A stretch of 64,000 nucleotides of DNA. Origin: Phaeosaccion multiseriatum. Lineage: Eukaryota > Ochrophyta, other classes. Position numbers and translations under genes: made by a program. Shown in pieces: positions 44,563 through 63,830 of the stretch. The stretch lies in assembly GCA_965112735.1 (NCBI GenBank), contig OZ218958.1:2914001-2978000 (forward strand), given 5' to 3'. Numbering within the stretch: the stretch's first letter is position 1; each line of letters starts with the position of its first letter. The notes beneath the pieces were generated by a model. The model saw nothing but the letters and a program-made list of their open reading frames with translations. It made no database searches and was not told the DNA's origin.

Positions 44563-45203
44563 GAGCTGTTGGTGACAAGGCCGCCCAAGTCTCCCGAGGA
44601 GCTGTTGCTGGTGCAGGCCAAAGCCAAGGCCCTTGAGCAGGCGGAGACTCAACTGCTTGACACCACTTCGGCCCTCATGTCGATGCTGGAGGAGGAGCAG
44701 GGGAGGGAGGAGGAGAGGGAGCGCGGCGTCATGCGGCTGCATCACAAGCAGCAGCAGCAGCAGCAGCACAAGCACACGAGGGGAGGGGTGGCAGAAGAAC
44801 AGCAGCCGGACAAGTTGGTGATACGGCAGCAGCAGCAGCAGCAGCAGGAGGAGGAGGAGGACAAGCTGCAGCGGAGGCTTGCGGAGGAGCGCCAGGAAGC
44901 GTCAGAAAGGATCATTGCCCTCACCCTCAGTAAGTCAGTAAGAGTCGAGTATGTCCGTACGAGTGTTCTTCACCCGCCCGAGACAGCTGGGGTGGAGCCG
45001 TCAATGATTTATGCCCCAGGTTGACTCCTTTACCCCTCCCCGTCCCCCTACCCCTCCCCCTCCCCGTCCCCCTCCCCCTCCCCCTCCCCCTCCCCCTCCC
45101 CCTCCCCCTCCTCCTCCTCCTCCTCCCCCCCGCAGAGTATGAGGTAGCGATGCGTGTGCGTGACGAGGTACAGGAAGCGTACGCTAAGCAACTTGAGGCC
45201 TAA
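39300..45203 (+). CDS. Large coiled-coil protein, 11 exons (CCDC177-like N-terminus)
   Basis: Phase-consistent exons: 39300-39721, 39915-40425, 40598-40675, 40792-40866, 41114-41219, 41607-41800, 42242-42394, 42805-42930, 43386-43548, 43832-44929, 45136-45203; 997 residues. After a Ser/Gly-rich start, the conserved entry motif is LTPRSLEACRQHGVDLSDLC then RPRESFVYQ, resembling the head of CCDC177-type proteins (recalled, not searched). Residues about 140-570 are a long charged coiled coil (RHRLLRAVRRERQNAIRRK, MRRRRQEEDALKAAALLDKE, MRRKELKVKEEIRQQMVARK). Exon 10 begins with a globular-looking piece (MTEGIAQSVTALRQRLSKLE), then long Ala, Gly and Gln runs. The end is again helical (YEVAMRVRDEVQEAYAKQLE). 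Function unknown; cytoskeletal or ciliary roles are plausible but unproven. Start ATG 39300 is the first in frame after the divergent promoter. Confidence 0.75.
41501..41582. repeat. (CA)n tract leading to the acceptor of coiled-coil exon 6
   Basis: About 35 CA units end roughly 25 bases before TTGCAG/exon 6 (41607). Confidence 0.9.
42561..42745. repeat. TATACTGCCA decamer array in a coiled-coil gene intron
   Basis: About 18 units of a 10-base motif (TATACTGCCA, with CACTGCCA, TAGTGCCA and CTACTGCCA variants) fill the intron before exon 8 (42805). The period is one helical turn. Confidence 0.9.
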
Positions 45204-53251
<8,048 letters not shown>

Positions 53252-53666
53252 CTGTGAGTCAGGGAACAGATGGATGGCAGTATAGGGATGGATGGCAGTG
53301 GACGGACGGACGGATGGATGGACGGATGGATGGATGGATGGGGAAGGAAGGAGAAATGGCCATATTGGAGGTGCATGTGTATGTGCAAAGGTTTTGTCCA
53401 AGGGGGAGGGGCAAGAGAGATTAGAGAAGAGGAGGGGTTCGTTAGAGCGTGCACACATACACACACACACAAACACACACAAACACACACATACACACAC
53501 GCACGCACACACACGCACGCACACACACGCACGCACACACACACACGCACACACACAGGCACATACACACAGACACGTACACACACGCACACACACACGC
53601 ACACACACACGCACACACACACGCGCGCACACAAACACTGATCGACATGTGATGGACGGCGGACAC

Positions 53667-55843
<2,177 letters not shown>

Positions 55844-56316
55844 CGCACAACCGCGCGTCCGCCTGCGTAAGAAAGATATGATGGGAGGACGCAACTCAAG
55901 CCACGACCATTCCAATAGAGCCTCTCTACTCTTCGCGGCGCTGAATGCTCGTGCAATGTTGCTTCTTGACCAATACTGATTGCCACACCCTCTGGTCCTG
56001 GCACTTCTTGCCTGGCGTTTCGCTCATAGCATGGGCAAGAGGGATACACGTAGAGAAGAGTTTTCGTGAGAGAGTCTCTCGTGAGAAGCGAAAAAACGGT
56101 TTCGTGATGAAACGGCAGAGTTGGCGACGATCTAGGTCCAACACGTCAAGCCAGCTCCTCTCCCCGATCTCTCCCTCTCCCCGTATTTAACATCGCTCTC
56201 TCCCCCCATATATTTTCGATCTCTCCCCCCCCTCCTGACAAAACTCTTTCCAGAGCTCTACCAAGAGGCCTCTTTCCACACCAGTGTTTGCGGCTAGATA
56301 GAGAAAGGAAGCAGAT

Positions 56317-58140
56317 ATGGAGGGCCCTGGCCCAGCGTCGTCCTTGGGAGAACCTCCTGCTCCTTCTGCGTTTGGGGTTCCTGCTGCTGATGCTGCTACT
56401 GATGCTGCTGCTGCTGCTGCTGCAACTGCTGCTGCTACTGCTAATGCTACTGCTGCTGATTCTTCTGCTGCTGATGCTGCTGTTGCTACTGCTGCTGAGG
56501 CTACTGCTGCTGATGCTGCTGCTGCTGATGCTGCTGCTGCTTCTCCTGCTGCTGCGGCCGCTGTCTCTGAAGGCAGCAGAATTGGAGTAGCTGTCTTGGC
56601 CACGGTGGCGCGAGAGATGTCGAGCAAGGATATGTGGGGCGTGCATAGAGACGTCGACGAGGTTACCTCTCGCGCTCTGCTGTTTGAGGCCACCATGCGG
56701 CGTGATACACAGCAGCGTCTCCTCGACATGCTGCTGCTGCTGCAGCAGCAACAGCAGCACTACCACCACCACCACCACCAAAGACTTGATCAAGATGCGG
56801 GGCGGTCTGAGCGGAAGAGATTGTTTCGTGTCACAGCTTTGCGCTTGTGTCCGATGAAAGACGATGCTCTGAAGAGTGTCCTGGAGCTATTGCCCCCATC
56901 GGTCAAGCGGTTGAAGCTGCCCGACACTTTCAATCAACCAAATTTGGTGCTCCCAAGCGCTTTGGAGGAAGTGGATTTGGGGAATATGTTCAACAGCCCA
57001 ATCGCCCTCCCTTCTTCGCTGAAGAAGGTCACTTTGGGCGGGTGCTTTCATCGAGCTGATTTGTTATTACCAAGCTCTCTGGAGGAGCTGGAGTTTTCGC
57101 CTTACTCAATGTTCAACAGCCCAATCGTTCTCCCTTCCTCGCTGAAGAAGCTCACTTTTGGAGGAGACTTCGCTCAGGCTGATTTGGTGTTGCCAAGGTC
57201 TTTAGAGGTGCTGGAGTTTTCGTCCGACTCGAGGTTCAACAAACCAATCGTGCTCCCTTCCTCGCTGAAGAAGGTAACTTTCGGGGCATTCTTCCGTCGT
57301 CCTTTGGTCTTGCCAAGCTCTCTGGAGGAGCTGGAGTTTTCAAAGCAGTCAAAGTTCAACGAACCGCTCATTCTCCCTTCCTCACTGAAGAAGGTCACTC
57401 TTGGACGACACTTCGATCAGGCTGATTTGGTGTTACCAAGCTCTCTGGAGGAGCTCGAGTTTTCATGGAAAGCAGCATTCAATAGGCCAATCGTTCTCCC
57501 TTCCTCGCTGAAGAAGGTCACTTTTGGCTGGCAATTCGATCAGGCTGATTTGGTGCTACCAAGCTCTCTGGAGGAATTGGGGATTTCAACTTTCTCAGTG
57601 TTCAACAGGCCAATCGTTCTCCGTTCCTCGCTGAAGAAGGTCACTTTTGGAGATCACTTCAATCAGGCTGATTTGGTGCTACCAAGCTCTCTGGAGGAGC
57701 TCGAGTTTTCAGAGAACTCAGCATTCAACAGGCCAATCGCTCTTCCCCCCTCGCTGAAGAAGGCTATTTTTGGAGAACGCTTCGATCAGGCTGATTTTGT
57801 GCTACCAAGCTCTCTGGAACAGCTGGAGTTTCCAAAATTCTCCGTGTTCAACAGGCCAATCGCTCTCCCCCCCTCGCTGAAGAAGGTCACTTTTGGTTAT
57901 GCCTTTCACCAGCATTTAGTCCTTCCGAGTGGTGTCGAGGAGGTGCAAATGGGGCGTAACTTTAACCTCCCCCTGGTCCTCCCTCCCTCTCTGCGGGCTC
58001 TTACACTGAATCCTCAATACTCCTGCCCTCTGGAGAGCCTACCTGCTGGGCTGAAGAAGCTTACGGTGGGGACGAGATATCCGCCGCCTGCAGATCTACC
58101 CGAGGGGGTTCAGGTACACCGTCATAATTCCCCCTACTGA
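56317..58140 (+). CDS. FNIP-repeat protein 1, intronless
   Basis: 607 residues, one exon, ATG 56317 to TGA 58140. Residues about 23-83 are an Ala-rich stretch written by a GCT-type microsatellite. A conserved head follows (EMSSKDMWGVHRDVDEVTSR, 100-119), shared with the paralogue at 60585, then a Leu/Gln/His run. From about 195 to 560 there are eight alternating pairs of LPSSLKKVTFG...F and LPSSLEELEFS...FNRPI units. These match the FNIP repeat (22 residues, named for F-N-I-P), a leucine-rich-like solenoid expanded in Dictyostelium and known in some giant viruses. The C-terminus is LPAGLKKLTVG then LPEGVQVHRH. Presumed protein-binding; no enzyme domain. The 5' end is divergent from the protease leader exons. 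Confidence 0.85.
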   Translation: MEGPGPASSLGEPPAPSAFGVPAADAATDAAAAAAATAAATANATAADSSAADAAVATAAEATAADAAAADAAAASPAAAAAVSEGSRIGVAVLATVAREMSSKDMWGVHRDVDEVTSRALLFEATMRRDTQQRLLDMLLLLQQQQQHYHHHHHQRLDQDAGRSERKRLFRVTALRLCPMKDDALKSVLELLPPSVKRLKLPDTFNQPNLVLPSALEEVDLGNMFNSPIALPSSLKKVTLGGCFHRADLLLPSSLEELEFSPYSMFNSPIVLPSSLKKLTFGGDFAQADLVLPRSLEVLEFSSDSRFNKPIVLPSSLKKVTFGAFFRRPLVLPSSLEELEFSKQSKFNEPLILPSSLKKVTLGRHFDQADLVLPSSLEELEFSWKAAFNRPIVLPSSLKKVTFGWQFDQADLVLPSSLEELGISTFSVFNRPIVLRSSLKKVTFGDHFNQADLVLPSSLEELEFSENSAFNRPIALPPSLKKAIFGERFDQADFVLPSSLEQLEFPKFSVFNRPIALPPSLKKVTFGYAFHQHLVLPSGVEEVQMGRNFNLPLVLPPSLRALTLNPQYSCPLESLPAGLKKLTVGTRYPPPADLPEGVQVHRHNSPY

Positions 58141-58253
58141 AACAGGACGTTTCTTTGATTAATCTGTTTCCATCGTACTGCTCAAATGCGTACTATTGTA
58201 CTAGAATGATACCCCGTGGGAGCGTCTACAGTGGCTGCTCCAGGAGTGAGCCC

Positions 58254-58445
58254 TACCCTGCCACCCCCCCGCCCCCCACACCCCTCCCTTCGGCTGCCGT
58301 ACGACGGCAAAGTGCCCTCTTGGACTATCTTTGTCAGCCACCCTGCCTGCCTGCTCTCAGAGTGTCCGCAGGCCCAAGCCTCGACTCGCCCACGCCAAGA
58401 GGGAGTCCACGAAGGCTGCCACCGTCTGCCGCTGCCCGACACCTC
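58254..58445 (-). pseudogene. Duplicated fragment of the convergent ORF that follows FNIP 2
   Basis: This stretch matches 62470-62661, including a shared minus-strand end (RQTV-AFVDSLLAWASRGLG, then stop). Upstream of it on the minus strand the similarity ends, so only the 3' tail of the gene was copied along with FNIP 1. The rest of 58141-58953 shows no supported gene. Confidence 0.65.
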
Positions 58446-58953
58446 CCACTCTCCCAACTGAGGAAGCTTTGGGGCGGTCACTGGATGGGTGGGACCACTC
58501 CAGCAACGCCGATATCCACACATGCATACAGCACACCGCCTTGCGTAAGGGGAACAAGACGACCCCACAAAATGGCCTCCATATTACTTCGCACGCCCCT
58601 CCCGTGGAAGCAACCAGCTGAGGTAGACGGCGGGGAGGAAGCGCTGGTCCGACGACCTCACCACGTCCAACAGTCGAGGGCGGTTCCGCTCTGCCGCCCT
58701 TCGGGGCGTGAAAGGGCCTGTCCATGCTCTCTGTGAGGTGTCCCAGCCGCTCCCGTACACTGAGTGGTGCCCTCCCGAGCTTTCCGCTGCAAGAGCTCCA
58801 TGCACGCCGCTCCCCCACAATGAAGTCGATTTGGCGCTGTATACGGACATGGAAACACAGCACCGACTGCTCCACATTGATCGTGCGCCGCTGAGTCCCT
58901 CCACCTCGCTCTCCGAGCATGAGAGGCCATACACATACACTGCTTCTGGCTCC

Positions 58954-59751
58954 TCAGTCCTCGCAGTCGCAGGGGTGCCCATGGGCATGCACCCACTGGT
59001 TCATCTCCTCAAAGACACTGCCCCTGACGTCCCACTGTCTACCAGCTTCCTCCTCCTCTCTCCTGATGACCTCTGGACAGACACTCTTGACCCACGGACA
59101 GCCCACCTCTTCTGAGCGGAGCCACAACAGCATTTCCAGGCTCTTGCCTTCTTCAAGTGCCGCTCTGCATACGTCAGGGGTCCAATCACAGAACTCACGC
59201 GCGTTGGCATGCAGCCACCGCAGAGCGTCGAAACGGCCGAGAAGGGCAGCATTCCACGCTCCTGCCCTCCACCCACTCCCCTCCCCCGCTTCGTCCAGCT
59301 CAGCCCTGACCTTGGGATTGTTCAGCAGCCATGCCAGCGCAGAGATGTGCCCATAATGAATAGCACAGAGCCACACATGCTCATCAAAGGGGGCGTTCAC
59401 GTCATCCGACAGAAGCCACTCCAGCAGCTGCAAGTCCCCCCTCCGCGCAGCACCATGGCAGACGCTCGTATTCCACGGGCATTTCCCCTCCTTGGAGTCA
59501 GCCGAGTCCTCTGAGCGCAGCCACTTGAGCACACGCAGGCTGTACCGCTCGTTCAAAGCTGCAGAGCGGCACACTGCCTCGCTCCAGGGACAGCCCATGT
59601 GATGAAGGGCCTTGCACATGCCCACATCTCCATACTGAGCAGCGGCCCTGAACATTTCGACTGTAAGCTTGTAGCCGTGCCTCCTGGCCCAGTACACACG
59701 CTCGATGGAGGCAACTACACTTGCTTGGCTCGTCGTGGCTGCGTGTTCCAC
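58954..59751 (-). CDS. Ankyrin-type repeat protein (CPW class), 5' end unclear
   Basis: About 265 residues of repeats of the GCPW...C..AA..G....L.WL type: FRAAAQYGDVGMCKALHHMG, CPWSEAVCRSAALNERYSLR, CPWNTSVCHGAARRGDLQLL, HVWLCAIHYGHISALAWLLN, GAWNAALLGRFDALRWLHAN, TPDVCRAALEEGKSLEMLLW. Such repeats are abundant in brown-algal and giant-virus ankyrin proteins, often behind an F-box. The frame opens at GTG 59751 and stays open only a little further up (EWRGYYIVEHAATTS) without an ATG; the first in-frame Met is in VEMFRAAAQ. The ORF just upstream on the same strand (59771-60364) overlaps in sense but not in frame, so the two may be one gene broken by an indel or joined by an unseen intron. Ends at the stop at 58954. 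Confidence 0.65.
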   Translation of the reverse strand: MEHAATTSQASVVASIERVYWARRHGYKLTVEMFRAAAQYGDVGMCKALHHMGCPWSEAVCRSAALNERYSLRVLKWLRSEDSADSKEGKCPWNTSVCHGAARRGDLQLLEWLLSDDVNAPFDEHVWLCAIHYGHISALAWLLNNPKVRAELDEAGEGSGWRAGAWNAALLGRFDALRWLHANAREFCDWTPDVCRAALEEGKSLEMLLWLRSEEVGCPWVKSVCPEVIRREEEEAGRQWDVRGSVFEEMNQWVHAHGHPCDCED

Positions 59752-59770
59752 AATGTAGTACCCCCTCCAC

Positions 59771-60364
59771 TCATGTTGCCACGAAAGCGTACTCCCCCCT
59801 TCCCACGAGCTCCATCACCTTTCCATACACTTCCTCCATACCAAAGGCGCTCGCACAGGCGGCCGAGCCAGGAAGGGAAAGTCGATGAGATGTAGCACGT
59901 CCGCCATCTCCACTCTCTCCTCCGAAGGTCGAACGTCGCCGCTTGCTTCCCCTCCTCCTCTCTCTCCCCGCCTTCCCCTCCTCTACCTCAGCGTCCGGAT
60001 TGTGGGGGCCGCGGCTTCTGGGCGCTGCTGAGGGTTGTACTTCGAGGCGGAGGAGGATCAGTTCCTTCTCTCTCTCCAAGGCCCTCTCTTTTCTCTTCTC
60101 CTCTAATAACTTTGCCTCCTTCTCCATCTCGCGTAACTTCTCGTCCCTCTCGTGAGCCTTCTCCTTTCTCAGTTGCTTCTTCTCCTCTCTCAAAGCTTGG
60201 AGGTGCATCAACAGCTCCTTCCTCACCCCCTCCCTCTCACCATCCGCTGCTGGTGCTGCTCCTCCCAAGCTCAGCCCCAGGTAGCTGCCCTGCGCGCTCA
60301 ACGCCTGCTCCACTGCCTCCTCCTTCCTGCTCACTGCTGCGATACTTGCATGTATGTCCTCCAT
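59771..60364 (-). CDS. Coiled-coil protein, possibly the N-terminal half of the ankyrin gene
   Basis: Single frame of 197 residues from ATG 60364 (MEDIHASIAAVSRKEEAVEQ) to TGA 59773-59771. Residues about 50-115 are a charged coiled coil (LLMHLQALREEKKQLRKEKA, LREMEKEAKLLEEKRKERAL). A basic patch (GRERRRGSKRRR) follows, and the tail reads GMEEVYGKVMELVGRGEYAF. In another frame at about 59915-59850 the sequence gives MADVLHLIDFPFLARPP, which looks like the start of an F-box. F-box-then-ankyrin is a common order, so frames appear to switch twice along what was once a coiled-coil/F-box/ankyrin protein. I cannot tell whether introns, assembly errors or decay explain this. It is divergent from FNIP 2 (start 60585). 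Confidence 0.5.
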   Translation of the reverse strand: MEDIHASIAAVSRKEEAVEQALSAQGSYLGLSLGGAAPAADGEREGVRKELLMHLQALREEKKQLRKEKAHERDEKLREMEKEAKLLEEKRKERALEREKELILLRLEVQPSAAPRSRGPHNPDAEVEEGKAGRERRRGSKRRRSTFGGESGDGGRATSHRLSLPGSAACASAFGMEEVYGKVMELVGRGEYAFVAT

Positions 60365-60584
60365 GATGGAATCGTAAGAAAAAAAGGCCGATTTTTGACC
60401 AGCCCTCGGAGCTGTGAGCCCCCTCAACGAATCTAGCACCAACACGTCAAGTCAAGTCAGGTCCTTTGACTCTGATGATTTCCATTCCCCCCAATTCCCT
60501 GATTCCCGATCAGTCGGTCTACACCACCCCACCACAGTGAAGTAGCGCAGTGACGCTGGAAAGGGGAAGGAGAGAGAGAGTACA

Positions 60585-62369
60585 ATGAAGGGCACCACGT
60601 CGAAGGGAGGTGAAACGAAGGGGGGGGGCATCGTGATGGAAGAAAGTCGTCAAGAGACTGATGGAGCGGGGGGAACTTTGCTAGAGCGCACCAGTCTCAG
60701 CAGCAGCGGGCCGGCGGCATTGAGGGTGGCTGCTGGCCGTGTTTCGAACAAGGCTCTGTGGGGCGTATGCAAGGAGGTCGACAAGTTAACCTCCCGCGCT
60801 TTGGTGATCAACGCCGACATGCCCCAAGCTGTCCAGTCGCGTGTGCTGAGTATGCTGAAGCAGCAGCAGCAGCGGGAGCGCGAGGAGACTCAACGCCTTG
60901 CTGCGGCTTCCTCTCCTCGTCCCGCCTCCATGCAGGGAAGACATGCCGGGGAAGGGCTTCGAAGGTCGGGGAGGGTTAGGGCGAGGCAGCTGGACCATGG
61001 TATGGCGGGCTCCTTTCGCGTCAAGGCGGTGCGCCTCGGCATCCAACGTCAAGGCGCTGACGAGCTGGCTCCTGCTGATGGGGCTCTTGCTCTCAAAGTG
61101 TTGGCACTGTTGCCACTCTTGGTCAAGCGTGTGGGGTTTTCGAAGTTCTTCGATGCGTGCCGCGTTGTTGTACCGAGCGGCGTGGAGGAGGTGGAGTTTG
61201 CACGGGACTCAAGGTTCAAGAGGCCAATCGTTCTCCCTTCCTCGCTGAAGAAGATCACTTTTGGAAAATTCTTCGATCAGGCTGATTTGGTGCTACCAAG
61301 CTCTCTGGAGGAGCTGACGTTTTCAGAAGTCTCATTCTTCAACAGACCAATCGTTCTCTCTTCCTCGCTGAAGAAGGTCACTTTTGGAGAACACTTCGAT
61401 CAGGCTGATTTGGTGCTACCAAGCTCTCTGGAGGAGCTGAAGTTTGCAGGGCACTCAGAGTTCAACAGGCCAATCGTTCTCCCCCCCTCGCTGAAGAAGG
61501 TCACTTTTGGAAATTACTTCGATCAAGCTGATTTGGTGTTACCAAGCTCTCTGGAGGAGCTGGAATTTTCAGTGGACTCAAGGTTCAACAGGCCAATCGT
61601 TCTTCCCCCCTCGCTGAAGAAGGTCACTTTTGGAGAAGACTTCGATCAGGCTGGTTTGGTGCTACCAAGCTCTCTGGAGGAGCTGGAGTTTGCATGGAAC
61701 TCAAACTTCAACAGGCCAATCGCTCTCCCTTCCTCGCTGAAGAAGGTCACTTTTGGAGAACACTTCGATCAGGCTGATTTGGTGCTACCAAGCTCTCTGG
61801 AGGAGGTGGAGTTTGCACGGAACTCAAGGTTCAACAGGCCAATCGTTCTCCCTTCCTCGCTGAAGAAGGTCACTTTTGGACAAGACTTCAATCAGGCTGA
61901 TTTGGTGCTACCAAGCTCTCTGGAGGAGCTGGAGTTTTCAGATTTCTCCGTGTTCAACAGGCCAATCGATCTCCCTTCCTCGCTGAAGAAGGTCACTTTT
62001 GGCCTGCACTTCGATCAGGCTGATTTGGTGCTACCAAGCTCTCTGGAGGAGCTGGAGTTTTCATGGATGTCAGTGCTCAACAGGCCAATCGTTTTCCCTT
62101 CTTCGCTGAAGAAGGTCACTTTCGGAGAACACTTCGATCAGGCTGATTTGGTGCTACCAAGCTCTCTGGAGGAGCTGAAGTTTCCATGTTTCTCAGTGTT
62201 CAACAGGCCAATCGTTCTTCCCCCCTCGCTGAAGAAGGTCACTTTTGGATCTAGATTCAATCAGCCTGTGGTCCTACCTGCTGGACTGAAGAAGCTTACG
62301 GTGGGGAGGAGATGCAGGCTGCCTGCAGATCTACCAGAGGGGCTTCAGGTATACCACCATGCATATTAA
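60585..62369 (+). CDS. FNIP-repeat protein 2, intronless
   Basis: 594 residues, one exon, ATG 60585 to TAA 62369. The head (RVSNKALWGVCKEVDKLTSR, about 52-71) aligns with FNIP 1, followed by a Gln-rich piece and SFRVKAVRLGIQ. From about 190 to 560 there are nine pairs of LPSSLKKVTFGEHFDQADLV and LPSSLEELEFS...FNRPI units. Several repeats are almost identical in DNA (141-base period), including multiple exact copies of TTGGTGCTACCAAGCTCTCT, which implies recent unequal exchange. The C-terminus (LPAGLKKLTVGRRCRLPADL) is as in FNIP 1, but the Ala-rich insert is absent. An AATAAA lies 12 bases past the stop. Same inferred role as a binding solenoid. Confidence 0.85.
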   Translation: MKGTTSKGGETKGGGIVMEESRQETDGAGGTLLERTSLSSSGPAALRVAAGRVSNKALWGVCKEVDKLTSRALVINADMPQAVQSRVLSMLKQQQQREREETQRLAAASSPRPASMQGRHAGEGLRRSGRVRARQLDHGMAGSFRVKAVRLGIQRQGADELAPADGALALKVLALLPLLVKRVGFSKFFDACRVVVPSGVEEVEFARDSRFKRPIVLPSSLKKITFGKFFDQADLVLPSSLEELTFSEVSFFNRPIVLSSSLKKVTFGEHFDQADLVLPSSLEELKFAGHSEFNRPIVLPPSLKKVTFGNYFDQADLVLPSSLEELEFSVDSRFNRPIVLPPSLKKVTFGEDFDQAGLVLPSSLEELEFAWNSNFNRPIALPSSLKKVTFGEHFDQADLVLPSSLEEVEFARNSRFNRPIVLPSSLKKVTFGQDFNQADLVLPSSLEELEFSDFSVFNRPIDLPSSLKKVTFGLHFDQADLVLPSSLEELEFSWMSVLNRPIVFPSSLKKVTFGEHFDQADLVLPSSLEELKFPCFSVFNRPIVLPPSLKKVTFGSRFNQPVVLPAGLKKLTVGRRCRLPADLPEGLQVYHHAY

Positions 62370-62380
62370 TTTTTAAAATG

Positions 62381-62386
62381 AATAAA
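62381..62386 (+). other. Candidate polyadenylation signal AATAAA of FNIP 2
   Basis: AATAAA in an AT-rich patch (TTTTTAAAATGAATAAATAT) directly after the stop codon of FNIP 2. Confidence 0.5.
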
Positions 62387-62582
62387 TATCTTTCAAGCCT
62401 ACTAGAATTGTCCCGTGCCGATTTCGACAGTGCACCAACCGCATGGGTACGCGCGGAGGCGAAAGTGAGCCCTGCCATCTTACCCCCCTCCCCCCCACCC
62501 CCTCCACTCCTCCCTTCGGCGGCGGTGCGACAACCCAGTGCCTTCTTGGACGATCTTCGTCATCCTCACTGCCTGCCTGCTC

Positions 62583-63254
62583 TCAGAGTGTCTGCAGGCC
62601 CAAGCCTCGACTCGCCCACGCCAAGAGAGAGTCCACGAAGGCTACCACCGTCTGCCGCTGCCGCCACGTGAGGCGCGCCCTCTCTTCCTTGAGCACAAGG
62701 GCAATCTCCACGCTCGAAGCTTGACGCTGCTGCTGCTCCACCAACTGTCGCTGCTGGCGCCGGGGCTGACTGTGCTGGAGGCTGTTTGCCGCAGCGGTGC
62801 CCTCAGTGGCAGCAGACGGGGCGACGGAGAGGAGCGTCACCAGCAGCAGAATAGGGGCGGCATCGTCCTCGTCTTGCTCGCCGTCCCCGTCCGGGCCTCC
62901 CTCAGCCTCGCCATTGCCCGCACCAGCATCAGGGCCACGTGCACCGGCACCATCGTCCCCTCCCGAAGCCGCGGGATGCTCCCCTTCAAACCGCCGCCAT
63001 GGCCCCATGTGCTCCGCCCCTGCCAGACCGCCCGCCCCTACCTCCTCCCCTTGGACCCGGGGCAGCACCAGCAGTTGGTGAGAGCCCACCCTCAGAGCCG
63101 AGTGGGCCGTGCCCCCCTGGGCCACGTGTGTGAACCACGTCCTCCAATCCAGCCCAACGTCGGTGTGCAGGAGCACTTGGAGGCGAGGATCAAGCTTCTC
63201 CAGCAGCACAAGCACGGAGAGAGATTTGAGCAACTCCAGCTCCTGCTGGCTCAT
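62583..63254 (-). CDS. Unknown protein, Gly/Ala/Asp-rich centre
   Basis: Frame from ATG 63254 to TGA 62585-62583, 223 residues; it stays open upstream to 63455, where a GTGAGG could equally be a donor. The N-terminus looks folded (MSQQELELLKSLSVLVLLEK, then LQVLLHTDVGLDWRTWFTHV, SHQLLVLPRVQGEEVG). The centre is Gly/Ala/Asp-rich and probably disordered, and the end is helical (LKEERARLTWRQRQTVVAFV then DSLLAWASRGLGLQTL). The last part has a truncated copy at 58254-58445. I do not recognise a family. It lies between FNIP 2 (convergent) and the VPS35 exon on the same strand, and could in principle be part of that transcript. Confidence 0.4.
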   Translation of the reverse strand: MSQQELELLKSLSVLVLLEKLDPRLQVLLHTDVGLDWRTWFTHVAQGGTAHSALRVGSHQLLVLPRVQGEEVGAGGLAGAEHMGPWRRFEGEHPAASGGDDGAGARGPDAGAGNGEAEGGPDGDGEQDEDDAAPILLLVTLLSVAPSAATEGTAAANSLQHSQPRRQQRQLVEQQQRQASSVEIALVLKEERARLTWRQRQTVVAFVDSLLAWASRGLGLQTL

Positions 63255-63830
63255 GGAGGAGGAGAAGGAGGAGGAGGAGGGGTTGGCGACACCATTGTCC
63301 AGCGTCAAGCCGCCCTCGAAGCCACTGTCACTCCTGGTGCAACTCTCGTCGCTACTGACACTCTTCCAATCTCCTTCTCCTCCCTCCTCCTCCTCCTCCT
63401 TCCTCCTCTCCGTTGGTCCTCTCCACCCCAGCTGGTGTCTGTGCTGCTTCCTCACCTGTCCCCGCTGCTACCCCCTCCCCCCCTCTATCCTCCCCTCTCC
63501 CTCCTCCACCTGGTTCAAATCCGGTCAATTATGCACCAGGCTCTCTCCACCTGTCTCCCTGCCGCGAGGGAGCGGGAAAGAGCGGCAACAGCCAAACACA
63601 AGACCAAACAAATGGACGCACAGCCAACGCGCAACCAACCCGTCAAGTAACGTACCCCCCTGGAGAGAGAGCCTCGACTCTGAGGGGCCACAACAAAGAG
63701 TGCACGAATGAATGAGCTTTACAGCTTTCAGTCTAACCCCCCATCCACTGCCACCCCCCGCCGCCGCTCCTTGCACACACACGCACGCACATACACACAC
63801 TCTCTCACACACACACCTATCTGTATGTAC

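Noticed and set aside
56146-56793. Ser-rich and Ala-rich minus-strand frames opposite the FNIP 1 head
   Set aside because: Antisense of a GCT/CTG microsatellite that encodes the Ala-rich stretch of FNIP 1.
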